Assembly (NCBI GenBank): GCA_903828785.1
Contig: CAIKNP010000001.1
Coordinates: forward strand, 124,001-188,000
Origin: an uncultured Actinomycetes bacterium
GTDB lineage: Bacteria; Actinomycetota; Acidimicrobiia; Acidimicrobiales; RAAP-2
Length of the DNA stretch: 64,000 nucleotides
Direction of reading: 5' to 3'
In this document: positions 19,487 through 28,676 of the stretch, one piece after another
How positions within the stretch are numbered: position 1 is the stretch's first letter
How the letters are laid out: the number at the start of each line of letters is the position of its first letter
The notes under the pieces: model-generated
The model's database searches: none
What the model saw: only the letters and a program-made list of their open reading frames with translations
Told to the model about the DNA's origin: nothing
Program-made: the position numbers and the translations under genes

Positions 19487-20059
19487 GTGCGCAGCTTGCA
19501 GCAACTTCTCGCCCTGGCCTCCCTCATCTACCTCGGCACCATGACTGACAATCTCTTTGCCTTCGCCGCCCAACTCGCGCTCGTTCCCCGCACAACATTT
19601 TTGCGCTTGAGCATCTGGCAAACAGCGGCCGTCACCACGCTCGTCGTGGCCGCCGCCACCGTGGGCTCCTTCCTCACCATCGTGCCCTTACGGGTCATTG
19701 GCCTGCTCGCTCTCGCACCCTGGTGGCTGGCGTGGCGCGCGTGGCGACAACGCCACCGAGCGGCAGCGTCTGCGCCACCCCGCGCCGGTGTCGCCGCTTT
19801 CGTCGTCACCGTGGCACTCGGTGCCGACAACCTCGCGGTGTGGATACCCACTTTCCGGGCCAATGCTGGCTGGCGTTTTTTCGGCTTGATGCTGGTCTTT
19901 GCCTTCTGGCAGGGACTTTTCATTCTTTTCGCCTACGCCCTCGCCTCGCATCCCCGCGTGCGCGAACACGGTGCTCGACTAAGTGCGCTGGTACTGCCCT
20001 GGCTCTACGCGCTCCTGGGCCTCATCGTCGTGGTGGAGTGCGGAAGCCTGAAACTGTGA
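19487..20059 (+). CDS. CadD-like cadmium resistance transporter family protein
   Basis: LGTMTDNLFAF...VALGADNLAVWIPTF repeated TM architecture. Confidence 0.75.
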   Translation: MRSLQQLLALASLIYLGTMTDNLFAFAAQLALVPRTTFLRLSIWQTAAVTTLVVAAATVGSFLTIVPLRVIGLLALAPWWLAWRAWRQRHRAAASAPPRAGVAAFVVTVALGADNLAVWIPTFRANAGWRFFGLMLVFAFWQGLFILFAYALASHPRVREHGARLSALVLPWLYALLGLIVVVECGSLKL

Positions 20060-20085
20060 TGGCCTCGCGGGGGTAGCGTAGAAGC

Positions 20086-21252
20086 GTGAGAAACGCTACG
20101 CGAGAACAAACGCTACGGCGCCTCTCCATAATTGTCTTACTGCAGTGGATGGGCGCCACTTTGGGCCTTCCGCTGCTCCCCCTCTTCCTCGAGCACCGCG
20201 GGGGTAGCCCCCACATCATCGGCCTCATTGTCGCATCCTTCTTTCTGGCTGGCGTGGCCACGCAGTTTGGACTCGGTCACCTCACTGACACCTACGGACG
20301 TCGACCAATTTTGGTGAGTGGACTCATCCTCTACGGCGTGGCGTCGATGACCTACGTGTTTCCCTTGCACGCTTCGTGGTTCACCCTCACTCGCGTTTTG
20401 CAGGGCGGCGCGGCCGGGGCTATTGAGGTTGCCTCAATGTCGGCGGTCTCGGCACTCTTTGCCGAGCATGAGCGCGGGAGCGCCGTCGCCAAGATCTTGA
20501 CGGCCCAGCTCCTCGGGATTGCCATCGGCCCCATCGCCGGCGTGGTCGCCACCGTCAAAACCTTGGGCTGGGCCTTCTTTCTTACCGGCGTCGTTAGTTT
20601 GATCGCCGCCATCATCGCCGGACGAACCTTCCTCGGAGATGTTTCACTCGACGACACACCACTGCCCAAGGTCCAGTGGACGCCGCAATTGCTAGGAGCC
20701 GTCATTGCGGCCGCCACGACGGGCGTCTCTATGGGTGTCTACGAAACCTGCTGGAGCATGCTCATGCACGCCCACCACGCCAGCCAACTCCAAATTCGCC
20801 TGAGCTGGACGCTCTTTTGCATTCCCTGGGTGGCCCTGAGCCGGGTCGGTGGCTGGATTGCCGATCACTGGAACCGCAAGTGGGCTGGTCTGATTGGCTT
20901 ACTGAATGGCGCCATTTTCCTGTCCGTGTACCCCCACTGTCACAACAACGCCGTCATGCCCTTCATTGGGGCCTTCGAATCAATCGGGGCGGCGCTCACC
21001 GTCCCTTCCGTGGCTTCGCTCTTGACTCAAGGAGCCAGTGATAGAGAGTTTGGGCGCCGCCAAGGACTTTCGGCCACCGCCCAGACAGGGGCCCTGGCAA
21101 TCACGGCGATCGCGGCGGGATTTCTCTTCACCATCAACGAGGCGCTGCCCTTCTACTTGGTGTCGGTCGTAGGCGTGTTGCTCACCCTCGCCACCTTTTG
21201 GTCGTGGCGCTCGATAGAGGGTCGCATCAGGGAAAACACACTTTTGAAATAA
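20086..21252 (+). CDS. MFS transporter
   Basis: 388 aa; GLGHLTDTYGRRPILVSGL motif. Confidence 0.9.
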   Translation: MRNATREQTLRRLSIIVLLQWMGATLGLPLLPLFLEHRGGSPHIIGLIVASFFLAGVATQFGLGHLTDTYGRRPILVSGLILYGVASMTYVFPLHASWFTLTRVLQGGAAGAIEVASMSAVSALFAEHERGSAVAKILTAQLLGIAIGPIAGVVATVKTLGWAFFLTGVVSLIAAIIAGRTFLGDVSLDDTPLPKVQWTPQLLGAVIAAATTGVSMGVYETCWSMLMHAHHASQLQIRLSWTLFCIPWVALSRVGGWIADHWNRKWAGLIGLLNGAIFLSVYPHCHNNAVMPFIGAFESIGAALTVPSVASLLTQGASDREFGRRQGLSATAQTGALAITAIAAGFLFTINEALPFYLVSVVGVLLTLATFWSWRSIEGRIRENTLLK

Positions 21253-21255
21253 AAA

Positions 21256-21296
21256 TGTCGGCAGTCGAATGAGGGGGGCTCACTCGACTGCCGACA
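21256..21296. terminator. 13-bp perfect hairpin after the MFS stop
   Basis: TGTCGGCAGTCGA ... TCGACTGCCGACA; preceded by AAAAA, i.e. a U-tract only in minus orientation. Confidence 0.6.
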
Positions 21297-21503
21297 CTGA
21301 TGCTCTGCACCCTGATTCCATCATTGTTGGCCATTATGAGAACCACACCCCACCGGTCATAAGAAGTCCTTACAGAGTTGGCGTCGGGCCAGTCGAGTCA
21401 CCATGACCCACTGAGGGGCTCAGGTCTGCCACAATGGTGGCGTTCGACGAGCACCTCACGGCGGCGAGCAGATGGAATGACGTCTATTAGGGAGGCCCAC
21501 ATC

Positions 21504-23030
21504 GTGGCAACTGAATCAACTATTCATGACGGGTCGCCTGGCGACCAAGCGTTCAAGGTAGAGACTCGAGGAATCGACTTCATACCCGAGTCCGAGCGCT
21601 GGGCCACTCCCCGAAATATCGGAGCAATGTGGGCGGGCTCGGCAATCAACGTCGAGTACTTCGTCTACGGCGCCCTACTTATGGGCTTCGGCTTCAGTTT
21701 CTGGACGGCCGTCAGCATCATTGTCATTGGCAACCTGTCCTTCCTGATTCTCGGAATGGCATCGCTCCAGGGTCAAGAAACTGGAACCACCGCGTTCACC
21801 ATTTCCCGGGCACCCTTCGGGACGAACGGGTCGCGCATCGTCTCCTTCTTCAACTGGATTACCCAGTTGGGCTTCGAAACCGAGGGTTTAATCCTTATCG
21901 TCGGGGCCGTCATCGTGCTCACGCAGTACGCCGGCATCACGGTGAATAGCGCGGACAAGGTAATTTTCATCATCGTCGCCACCGCCATCCAGGCGGTCAT
22001 GCCCTACCTGGGACACGCGACCATGGTGAAGGTGCTGCGGGCACTCATTATTCCCTTCGCCATCATTTTCGCCGTCTTTGCGATCTTTACCAGTCAGCAC
22101 GCCAACACTGGTGGCGTCTTCGTGTTCGCCCACGGCTGGGAGCCCTACAGCGCCGGACTGGCCTTCACCATCGCCCTTTCCGGCTTGGGTTGGACTGAAT
22201 GTGGCAACGACTACACCCGATATTTGCCGCGAGACGCCAAGCCTCGCGCGGTGGTGGGCTGGATCTTCGTCGGGACCGCCCTACCCGAAATGGTGATGAT
22301 GATCCTCGGGGCCCTGGCCTTTAGCTTCCTCTCAAACTCAGGTGTCTGGAACAGCGCGAACCCCTTCGAAGCCCTCTACCACCAGAAGGGTCTGCCTTCG
22401 TGGTTCGTCGTTATTTTCCTCCTGTTCGCCATCGTGCAGCTCTTCGGCATTAACTCGCTCGATCTCTATTCGTCGGGCGTGTCGGTTCAGGCCATGGGTC
22501 TAAAAATGAAGCGTTACCAAGCCGTTCTCATGGACTCGGTAATCGCCGGTACGCTAACGATTTGGGCCACCTTCGCCTCCTCCTTCTCCCTGTACATGAA
22601 GGACTTCGTTGGCGTGATCATTGTCTGGATTGCCCCGTGGCTCGGTGTCTTTATCGTCGACTGGCTGCTGCGTAAGAAGCGCTACAACGCTGCGGAACTG
22701 CAAAAGACTGATTCCTCCAGTCTCTACTGGGCGAGCGGCGGGTTTAACTGGGGGGCCATCGTGGCCTTCCTCGTCGGTGTGGTCGCCGCGACCACGGGCT
22801 ACTCCAAAGCGCCACCTCCCGTGAACTTTCCCCTGCACTGGATGACCCCGTTCTCCAATCACTACGGCGCCTTCTACTGCGACGGATCCGCGACGGCCAA
22901 CTGTGGTCCGGCGGGTTGGTTCGGTGGCGCCGACATGTCGATCTTCTTCGGCATCATTACTGCCGGTGTCTTGTACTTCATTTTTGACAAGATTTCGGGA
23001 ACGATCGCGAAGCAGACAACGGGCCAGTAA
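21504..23030 (+). CDS. NCS1 family nucleobase:cation symporter (cytosine/purine permease)
   Basis: GIDFIPESERWATPRNIGAMWAGSAINVEYFVYGALL; GTG start after GGGAGG. Confidence 0.93.
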   Translation: MATESTIHDGSPGDQAFKVETRGIDFIPESERWATPRNIGAMWAGSAINVEYFVYGALLMGFGFSFWTAVSIIVIGNLSFLILGMASLQGQETGTTAFTISRAPFGTNGSRIVSFFNWITQLGFETEGLILIVGAVIVLTQYAGITVNSADKVIFIIVATAIQAVMPYLGHATMVKVLRALIIPFAIIFAVFAIFTSQHANTGGVFVFAHGWEPYSAGLAFTIALSGLGWTECGNDYTRYLPRDAKPRAVVGWIFVGTALPEMVMMILGALAFSFLSNSGVWNSANPFEALYHQKGLPSWFVVIFLLFAIVQLFGINSLDLYSSGVSVQAMGLKMKRYQAVLMDSVIAGTLTIWATFASSFSLYMKDFVGVIIVWIAPWLGVFIVDWLLRKKRYNAAELQKTDSSSLYWASGGFNWGAIVAFLVGVVAATTGYSKAPPPVNFPLHWMTPFSNHYGAFYCDGSATANCGPAGWFGGADMSIFFGIITAGVLYFIFDKISGTIAKQTTGQ

Positions 23031-23043
23031 GCCCTTTCCTGCT

Positions 23044-23090
23044 GTAATGACACAAGCCCCGGGCCCTAGGCCCGGGGCTTGTGTCATTAC
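23044..23090. terminator. 22-bp perfect hairpin between convergent genes
   Basis: GTAATGACACAAGCCCCGGGCC-CTA-GGCCCGGGGCTTGTGTCATTAC. Confidence 0.75.
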
Positions 23091-23095
23091 GACGC

Positions 23096-23704
23096 TTAAC
23101 CCAGCCAGTCTTCGACCAGGATCCCATCGTCACCGGGGTGAAAGATGGGGATAGAACCCAGAGCGTGCACGCGACTGGCGTCCTCGCCCAGCGCCGAGCG
23201 CCAAAGCGAAGCTTCGGTCACCAGCGTCCCTATAGCGACGACGTCGGCGCCAACGCTGCGCAGTAAGCGCAAAGCGGCCCCCGTGGAGGCGCCGGTAGAA
23301 ATCACGTCATCAACAATGGCGACCCTCTTGCCGGCGACGTCGGGGGTGCGGGCCCGATCGAACAAGAGCCGTTGGTCCGCGTTGGTAGTAATGGACCGCA
23401 CCGGCTCACTCACGGCGTCCGCAAGGTGAATCTTGGGCGTCTTGTGCAAGATGACGTACTGATCGAGACCCAAGGCCTTCGTGACTTCAATCACTACGGG
23501 AATACCCATGGTTGCCACGGTGGCGACAATGTCGACGTCGTAGGGGCGAAGCAGTTCGGCTAATTCCTCGCCCGCTTGGCCCATGAACTGCACCCCCATG
23601 TCCACCGTAATCAGTAAGGCGAGGGAGAGAGAATCACTCAGGGCCACGAGCGGCAGCGAAACGGATTGGCTCCCAATGGTGACGGGGTAGGTAGAACTAT
23701 TCAC
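23096..23704 (-). CDS. Phosphoribosyltransferase (adenine/purine type)
   Basis: RVAIVDDVISTGASTGAALRLL PRPP motif. Confidence 0.88.
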   Translation of the reverse strand: MNSSTYPVTIGSQSVSLPLVALSDSLSLALLITVDMGVQFMGQAGEELAELLRPYDVDIVATVATMGIPVVIEVTKALGLDQYVILHKTPKIHLADAVSEPVRSITTNADQRLLFDRARTPDVAGKRVAIVDDVISTGASTGAALRLLRSVGADVVAIGTLVTEASLWRSALGEDASRVHALGSIPIFHPGDDGILVEDWLG

Positions 23705-23708
23705 AGAT

Positions 23709-24194
23709 TTGGAGCATACTTACACTATGACCCTTCGACCGCCACTCTCGCGTGCACTCGCTCTCGACATGCTTCAGGTGGCCCTCGCCGAAGCCCGCAC
23801 GGGACTGGCCGAAGGGGGCATTCCCATTGGCGGCGCCCTCTTTACTCGCGAGGGCGAACTCCTCGGGTCTGGACACAATCGTCGAGTGCAAGAAGATGAC
23901 GCCTCGATACACGGCGAGACCGACGCCTTCCGTCGAGCGGGCCGGCGGCGTCACTACGGCGACACCGTGATGGTAACAACCCTCTCGCCCTGCTGGTACT
24001 GCAGCGGACTCGTCCGTCAGTTCAACATTGGCGCGGTGGTGATTGGCGAAGCCACCAACTTCCATGGTGGACACGACTGGCTCGCCGAGCACGGCGTAGA
24101 AGTACTGGTTCTGGAGGACGAAGACTGTCGCGAAATGCTGGCCCAGTTCATTCGCGATTTCCCCCAACTCTGGCACGAGGACATCGGCCTCTAG
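23709..24194 (+). CDS. Cytosine/nucleoside deaminase
   Basis: IHGETDAFRRAG (HxE) and TTLSPCWYCSG zinc motifs; likely start 23727. Confidence 0.92.
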   Translation: MEHTYTMTLRPPLSRALALDMLQVALAEARTGLAEGGIPIGGALFTREGELLGSGHNRRVQEDDASIHGETDAFRRAGRRRHYGDTVMVTTLSPCWYCSGLVRQFNIGAVVIGEATNFHGGHDWLAEHGVEVLVLEDEDCREMLAQFIRDFPQLWHEDIGL

Positions 24195-24203
24195 CCTTGG
24201 TCC

Positions 24204-24839
24204 CTAGCGAACGGGCGGACCAAACAAACGGTCGCCGGCATCGCCCAGACCTGGCATGATGTAGCCAAGGTCCGTGAGCTCGGCGTCGAGGGCGGCCGCC
24301 ACAATCTGAACGTCGGGGTGTGCTGCTCGAACGGCGTCCACGCCGGGTTGGGCCACAATCAGACAAAGTGCGGTGATAGTGCCCGCGTTTCGCGATTGCA
24401 GCATTTCGATCACCTGGCTGAGCGAACCACCGGTGGCCAGCATGGGGTCACAGAGCACCACGGGCGCGCCGGCCAAATCCTTCGGCAGACCATCAAGGTA
24501 GAGATCCGCCTGGAGGGTCTCTTCATTGCGACGCAGACCCACCAAGCACATGCGGTTGTGGGGCAGTACTTCTTGAACCGCCGGCGTCATTCCGAGACCG
24601 GCTCGGAGAATGGGAACAATAATGAACTGTTCTTCGATGATGGTGGCGGGGGCTCCGCTCACCACCGGCGTGTCGACGGTGGTCATCGTGAAGGGAATGC
24701 TGCGAAAGGCCTCGTAGGCGAGAAAGCGCGAAATCTCCCCCGCCAGTCGAAGGAAGTCGGCATTGGAGGTACTCGTTGCTCGGAGTTGGCGAACCTTGTC
24801 AGCAACAATGGGGTGATCAACGATAAGCGGATTAGTCAT
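24204..24839 (-). CDS. upp: Uracil phosphoribosyltransferase
   Basis: VPILRAGLGMTPAVQEVLPHNRMCLVGLRRNEETLQ, CDPMLATGGSL, YIMPGLGDAGDRLFG. Confidence 0.96.
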   Translation of the reverse strand: MTNPLIVDHPIVADKVRQLRATSTSNADFLRLAGEISRFLAYEAFRSIPFTMTTVDTPVVSGAPATIIEEQFIIVPILRAGLGMTPAVQEVLPHNRMCLVGLRRNEETLQADLYLDGLPKDLAGAPVVLCDPMLATGGSLSQVIEMLQSRNAGTITALCLIVAQPGVDAVRAAHPDVQIVAAALDAELTDLGYIMPGLGDAGDRLFGPPVR

Positions 24840-24897
24840 AGGCAAGAGATTAGGTCCTCTCCGAATCTGCCACCGAATTAGCCCGTACAATGGGTAC

Positions 24898-26730
24898 ATG
24901 ATGTTCACGCCGTCGCCGGTCGCCCCGACCGTTGAAGGCGAAGACGCCAATCCCTTGGGTGGCGTTCACTCCAGGTATCCCGGGCCTCGGGCCCAGATCT
25001 CCCGCGATACGACGCTGGCCTGGTGGCGACGAGTCCTGCCTATCGTGGCCTCGCACCGGACGATGTTCATCCTTTCCATTTCGATGTCCTTCGCCAGCCT
25101 CATCTTTCAAACCCTGGTGCCCAACGTCTTGCGCAGCGCTATCAGTGACGATATTCAAAAGCGAGCTGGTGGCCTGCACCACGCGGTCATCGTCATTATC
25201 ATCTACGGTCTTCTGGCGGGAATCACGGGAATCACTTCTCGCTACTATCTCTTTCGCACGGCCTACGAAGTCGAAGCCGACCTTCGTTCGCTCATCTACG
25301 AACACCTGACGTGGCTCAGTTTCGATTTCTTCGATCGTGTCCAGTCGGGCCAATTGATCAGTCGGGCCAACTCGGATATTCGTAGCGTGCAGATGTACTC
25401 AACCTTCGCGCCACTGATCTTGGTGCAGTGCTCCATTGGCGTCCTCGCTTTCGTCTTCATGCTGGCTATTGACCCCTTGCTCGCCTGCATTGCCATGGTT
25501 GTCATGCCCATCCTTTACGTCGTCGGATTGCGGATGCGTAAGGTGCTCTTTCCCATCTCCTGGATTACCCAGGCCCGACTCGCTGACGTCGCCACTATCG
25601 TCGACGAAAACGTCAATGGCGTGCGGGTGGTGAAATCCTTCGCCCAGGAGGGAGCCGAAGTCAATCGCCTGGCCGACGCCGCGCAGCGGGTCGCGTGGGC
25701 CTACGTGAAGGATGCCCAGATCCGCGGTACCTGGTCCCCCTGGGTCCAGAATCTCCCCCAACTCGGCTTGGCGCTGGTCTTGGGCTTTGGTGGCGCCATG
25801 GTGCTGCAGGGTCGCCTCGGCGTTGGCGCAATCTTGGCCTTTAACGCCTACCTGCTCATGTTGCAGGCGCCCTTCATGATGCTCGGCCAACTGGTGATGA
25901 TGGGCCAGCGCGCCAAAGCCAGCGCCGAGCGCATCTTCGAAATTCTCGACGAATCACCCTCCATCGTGGAGCGGCCCGGCGCCTACGACCTCCTCGACGT
26001 CCGTGGTGAGGTTGACTTCAGCAAGGTCAACTTCAGTTACCGAGACAACCCCATCCTCCGCGAGCTCACCTTGCACGTCAGCGCCGGTGAAACAGTGGCC
26101 ATCGTGGGCCGCACGGGATCGGGTAAGTCCACCGTGGCTCGCTTGCTCGGGCGCTACTACGACGTCACCGACGGCGCAATCTCTATCGACGGGCACGACA
26201 TTCGTGACCTCACTCTCGCGAGTCTTCGGTCGGCGGTGGGTGTCGTACTCGACGAACCCTTCCTCTTCTCACTCTCGATCGCTGACAACATTGCCTACGG
26301 CCTACCCGACGCCTCACTCGCGGACATTGAGCGGGCGGCGCGGGCGGCGAATGCGCACGAGTTCATTAGCAAGATGTCTGACGGTTACCAGACCGTGATC
26401 GGAGAACGGGGCTACACCCTCTCGGGTGGTCAGCGACAGCGCATCGCCATTGCGCGAACCCTGCTCGTAAATCCGCCCATCCTCATCCTTGACGACGCCA
26501 CGAGCGCCATAGACGTGCACATCGAAGCGGGCATCTACGACGCCTTGCGCCAGCTCATGGCGCATCGCACCACCATTGTGATTGCCCACCGCATTTCAAC
26601 CATCGCACTGGCCCAACGGGTAATCGTGCTCGACGGTGGCCGCATTGTGGCCGATGGCGAGCACGAAGAGCTCCTGCGCAGCTCCCCCCTCTACAGCGAG
26701 ATACTCGCGCAAACCATGGCGGAGCAGTAA
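24898..26730 (+). CDS. ABC exporter, fused TMD-NBD (degenerate Walker B, DD)
   Basis: [43 protein letters not shown]. Confidence 0.95.
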   Translation: MMFTPSPVAPTVEGEDANPLGGVHSRYPGPRAQISRDTTLAWWRRVLPIVASHRTMFILSISMSFASLIFQTLVPNVLRSAISDDIQKRAGGLHHAVIVIIIYGLLAGITGITSRYYLFRTAYEVEADLRSLIYEHLTWLSFDFFDRVQSGQLISRANSDIRSVQMYSTFAPLILVQCSIGVLAFVFMLAIDPLLACIAMVVMPILYVVGLRMRKVLFPISWITQARLADVATIVDENVNGVRVVKSFAQEGAEVNRLADAAQRVAWAYVKDAQIRGTWSPWVQNLPQLGLALVLGFGGAMVLQGRLGVGAILAFNAYLLMLQAPFMMLGQLVMMGQRAKASAERIFEILDESPSIVERPGAYDLLDVRGEVDFSKVNFSYRDNPILRELTLHVSAGETVAIVGRTGSGKSTVARLLGRYYDVTDGAISIDGHDIRDLTLASLRSAVGVVLDEPFLFSLSIADNIAYGLPDASLADIERAARAANAHEFISKMSDGYQTVIGERGYTLSGGQRQRIAIARTLLVNPPILILDDATSAIDVHIEAGIYDALRQLMAHRTTIVIAHRISTIALAQRVIVLDGGRIVADGEHEELLRSSPLYSEILAQTMAEQ

Positions 26731-28676
26731 TGGCCTGGGGCGGCGGCTGGGGCGGCGGTGGCGGCGGTGGTGGTTTTGGCGGCGGCGGTACGGCGGCCGG
26801 GCTACCCTTTGGCGGAATCCCCAGCGAACTCATGGCTGAAGCCAGCAAATTGATGGCCACCGAGCCTGCGCACCGGCCGTCCGAACTCACCTTTCACCAA
26901 CGTCCCGACGATCACGAGCGCCAGGCGCTGACCTTGCCGCGCATGTTGCGAGAGTTCCCCCTCTACGTGATCCTCGGTTCCCTGCTCGTCATTGGCGTCA
27001 GTTTGGTACTGCAAGTCGGACCGCTCCTCACCGAGTACGCGATCAACAACGGCATGGCGGTGGGCCATCGGTCCCTCCGGATCATTGTGCTGTGCGCGAT
27101 TGCCTACTTGCTGCTCGGTCTCGTCGGCGTGTACTTGCAACGCCTGCAGACGACGGTCACCGGGACCCTGGCGTCGCGCGTCATGCAGAACCTCCGTATT
27201 CGCGTGTTCACGCACCTGCAGCGCTTGAGTCTGGATTTCTTCACCGACGAGAAGACCGGCGTCTTAATGAGCCGGATGACCAGTGACATCGAAAACCTCC
27301 AGCAGTTGATTCAAGACGGCATCAGTTCTTTCGCCGTCCAGGGCTTGACCATGATCGTGATATCCGTGGTGCTGTTTACGACCAACGTCACCTTGGCCCT
27401 GTGGACTATCGCGGTCATCGTGCCTATCCTGGTCGCTTTCTCCCTCTGGTTTCACCACGCCTCCGAGCGGGGCTACCTCCTCGTTCGCGACCGCATAGCC
27501 AACGTATTGGCCGACCTCTCCGAGTCCCTCTACGGCATTCGGGTGGTCACCTCGAATAATCGGCAGAAGCGAAACATTCGCAATCACCGTCACGTGGTCG
27601 GGGCCTACCGTGACGCCAATATGTATACCGGACGAATCAACGCCGTCTACGGACCCGCCACCATCATGGTGGGCATTTTGGGCCAAGGTTTGCTGCTCGG
27701 CATTGGCGGACAGATGGTCATTCGCCACCAGCTGTCTATTGGTGCCCTGGTGGCCTTCTTTTTGTATCTCAACCGCTTCTTTGGACCCATCCAGTTATTG
27801 GTCCAGCAGTACAACGCCTTGCAACAGGGACGTTCTTCGGTCATTCGGCTGCGCGAACTGCTGGAAACACCACCCTCAGTGGACGAGATTCCCAACGCCA
27901 CGACGCTGCCCGAAATTAGTGGCCGCTTGCGCTTTGAAAATGTTGGCTTCGCCTACCTCGCCGGACAAACGGTCCTGCAGGGCGTCAATCTCGAAATTGC
28001 CCCGGGCGAGTCGGTAGCCTTCGTTGGCCCGACGGGAGCTGGTAAGTCAACGCTGGCCAAACTGGCCAACCGTTTCTACGACCCCACCGAAGGGCGGGTG
28101 CTCGTTGACGGTGTCGACATTAGGACCGTGACCCTGCACTCGCTGCGAAGCCAGTTAGGGGTAGTGCCCCAAGAACCCTTTTTGTTTGCCGGATCGATGC
28201 GCAGCAATTTGCGATTCGGGCGACCGAGCGCCAGTGACGAAGAAATCGAGGAAGCTATTGACGTCGTGGGTCTGCGCGACCTGGTCGATCGCCTTCCCGA
28301 CGGACTGGACACCGTCGTTCACGAGCGCGGCCAAACGCTCTCGGCCGGGGAACGCCAACTGCTCGCCCTGGCGCGGGCCTTTCTCGCCCGGCCCCGCGTG
28401 CTGATACTCGATGAGGCAACCTCGTCCCTCGACCTACGAAGTGAGACCATCATCGAACGCGCCCTCGACCGCATTCTGGAAGGCCGCTCGGCCATCTTGA
28501 TTGCGCACCGACTCACCACCGCCCAGCGGGCTGACCGCATCGTGGTCGTGGACCACGGGGGCATTGTCGAAATGGGAACACCGGCAGAACTACTGGCACT
28601 GGGCGGCGCCTACGCCACCATGTACGAGGCCTGGCTGGCGTCAGGCGGCCGTGATGGCACCCGCGCTGATACCTAG
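26730..28676 (+). CDS. ABC exporter, fused TMD-NBD, Gly-rich N-terminus
   Basis: MAWGGGWGGGGGGGGFGGGG leader; VGPTGAGKSTLAKL; LSAGERQLLALARAFL; VLILDEATSSLD. Confidence 0.95.
   Translation: MAWGGGWGGGGGGGGFGGGGTAAGLPFGGIPSELMAEASKLMATEPAHRPSELTFHQRPDDHERQALTLPRMLREFPLYVILGSLLVIGVSLVLQVGPLLTEYAINNGMAVGHRSLRIIVLCAIAYLLLGLVGVYLQRLQTTVTGTLASRVMQNLRIRVFTHLQRLSLDFFTDEKTGVLMSRMTSDIENLQQLIQDGISSFAVQGLTMIVISVVLFTTNVTLALWTIAVIVPILVAFSLWFHHASERGYLLVRDRIANVLADLSESLYGIRVVTSNNRQKRNIRNHRHVVGAYRDANMYTGRINAVYGPATIMVGILGQGLLLGIGGQMVIRHQLSIGALVAFFLYLNRFFGPIQLLVQQYNALQQGRSSVIRLRELLETPPSVDEIPNATTLPEISGRLRFENVGFAYLAGQTVLQGVNLEIAPGESVAFVGPTGAGKSTLAKLANRFYDPTEGRVLVDGVDIRTVTLHSLRSQLGVVPQEPFLFAGSMRSNLRFGRPSASDEEIEEAIDVVGLRDLVDRLPDGLDTVVHERGQTLSAGERQLLALARAFLARPRVLILDEATSSLDLRSETIIERALDRILEGRSAILIAHRLTTAQRADRIVVVDHGGIVEMGTPAELLALGGAYATMYEAWLASGGRDGTRADT

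Noticed and set aside
26730-26820. GGC/GGT-rich repeat tract as a possible simple-repeat expansion
   Set aside because: In frame and encodes the Gly-rich N-terminus of the second ABC half; kept as part of the CDS
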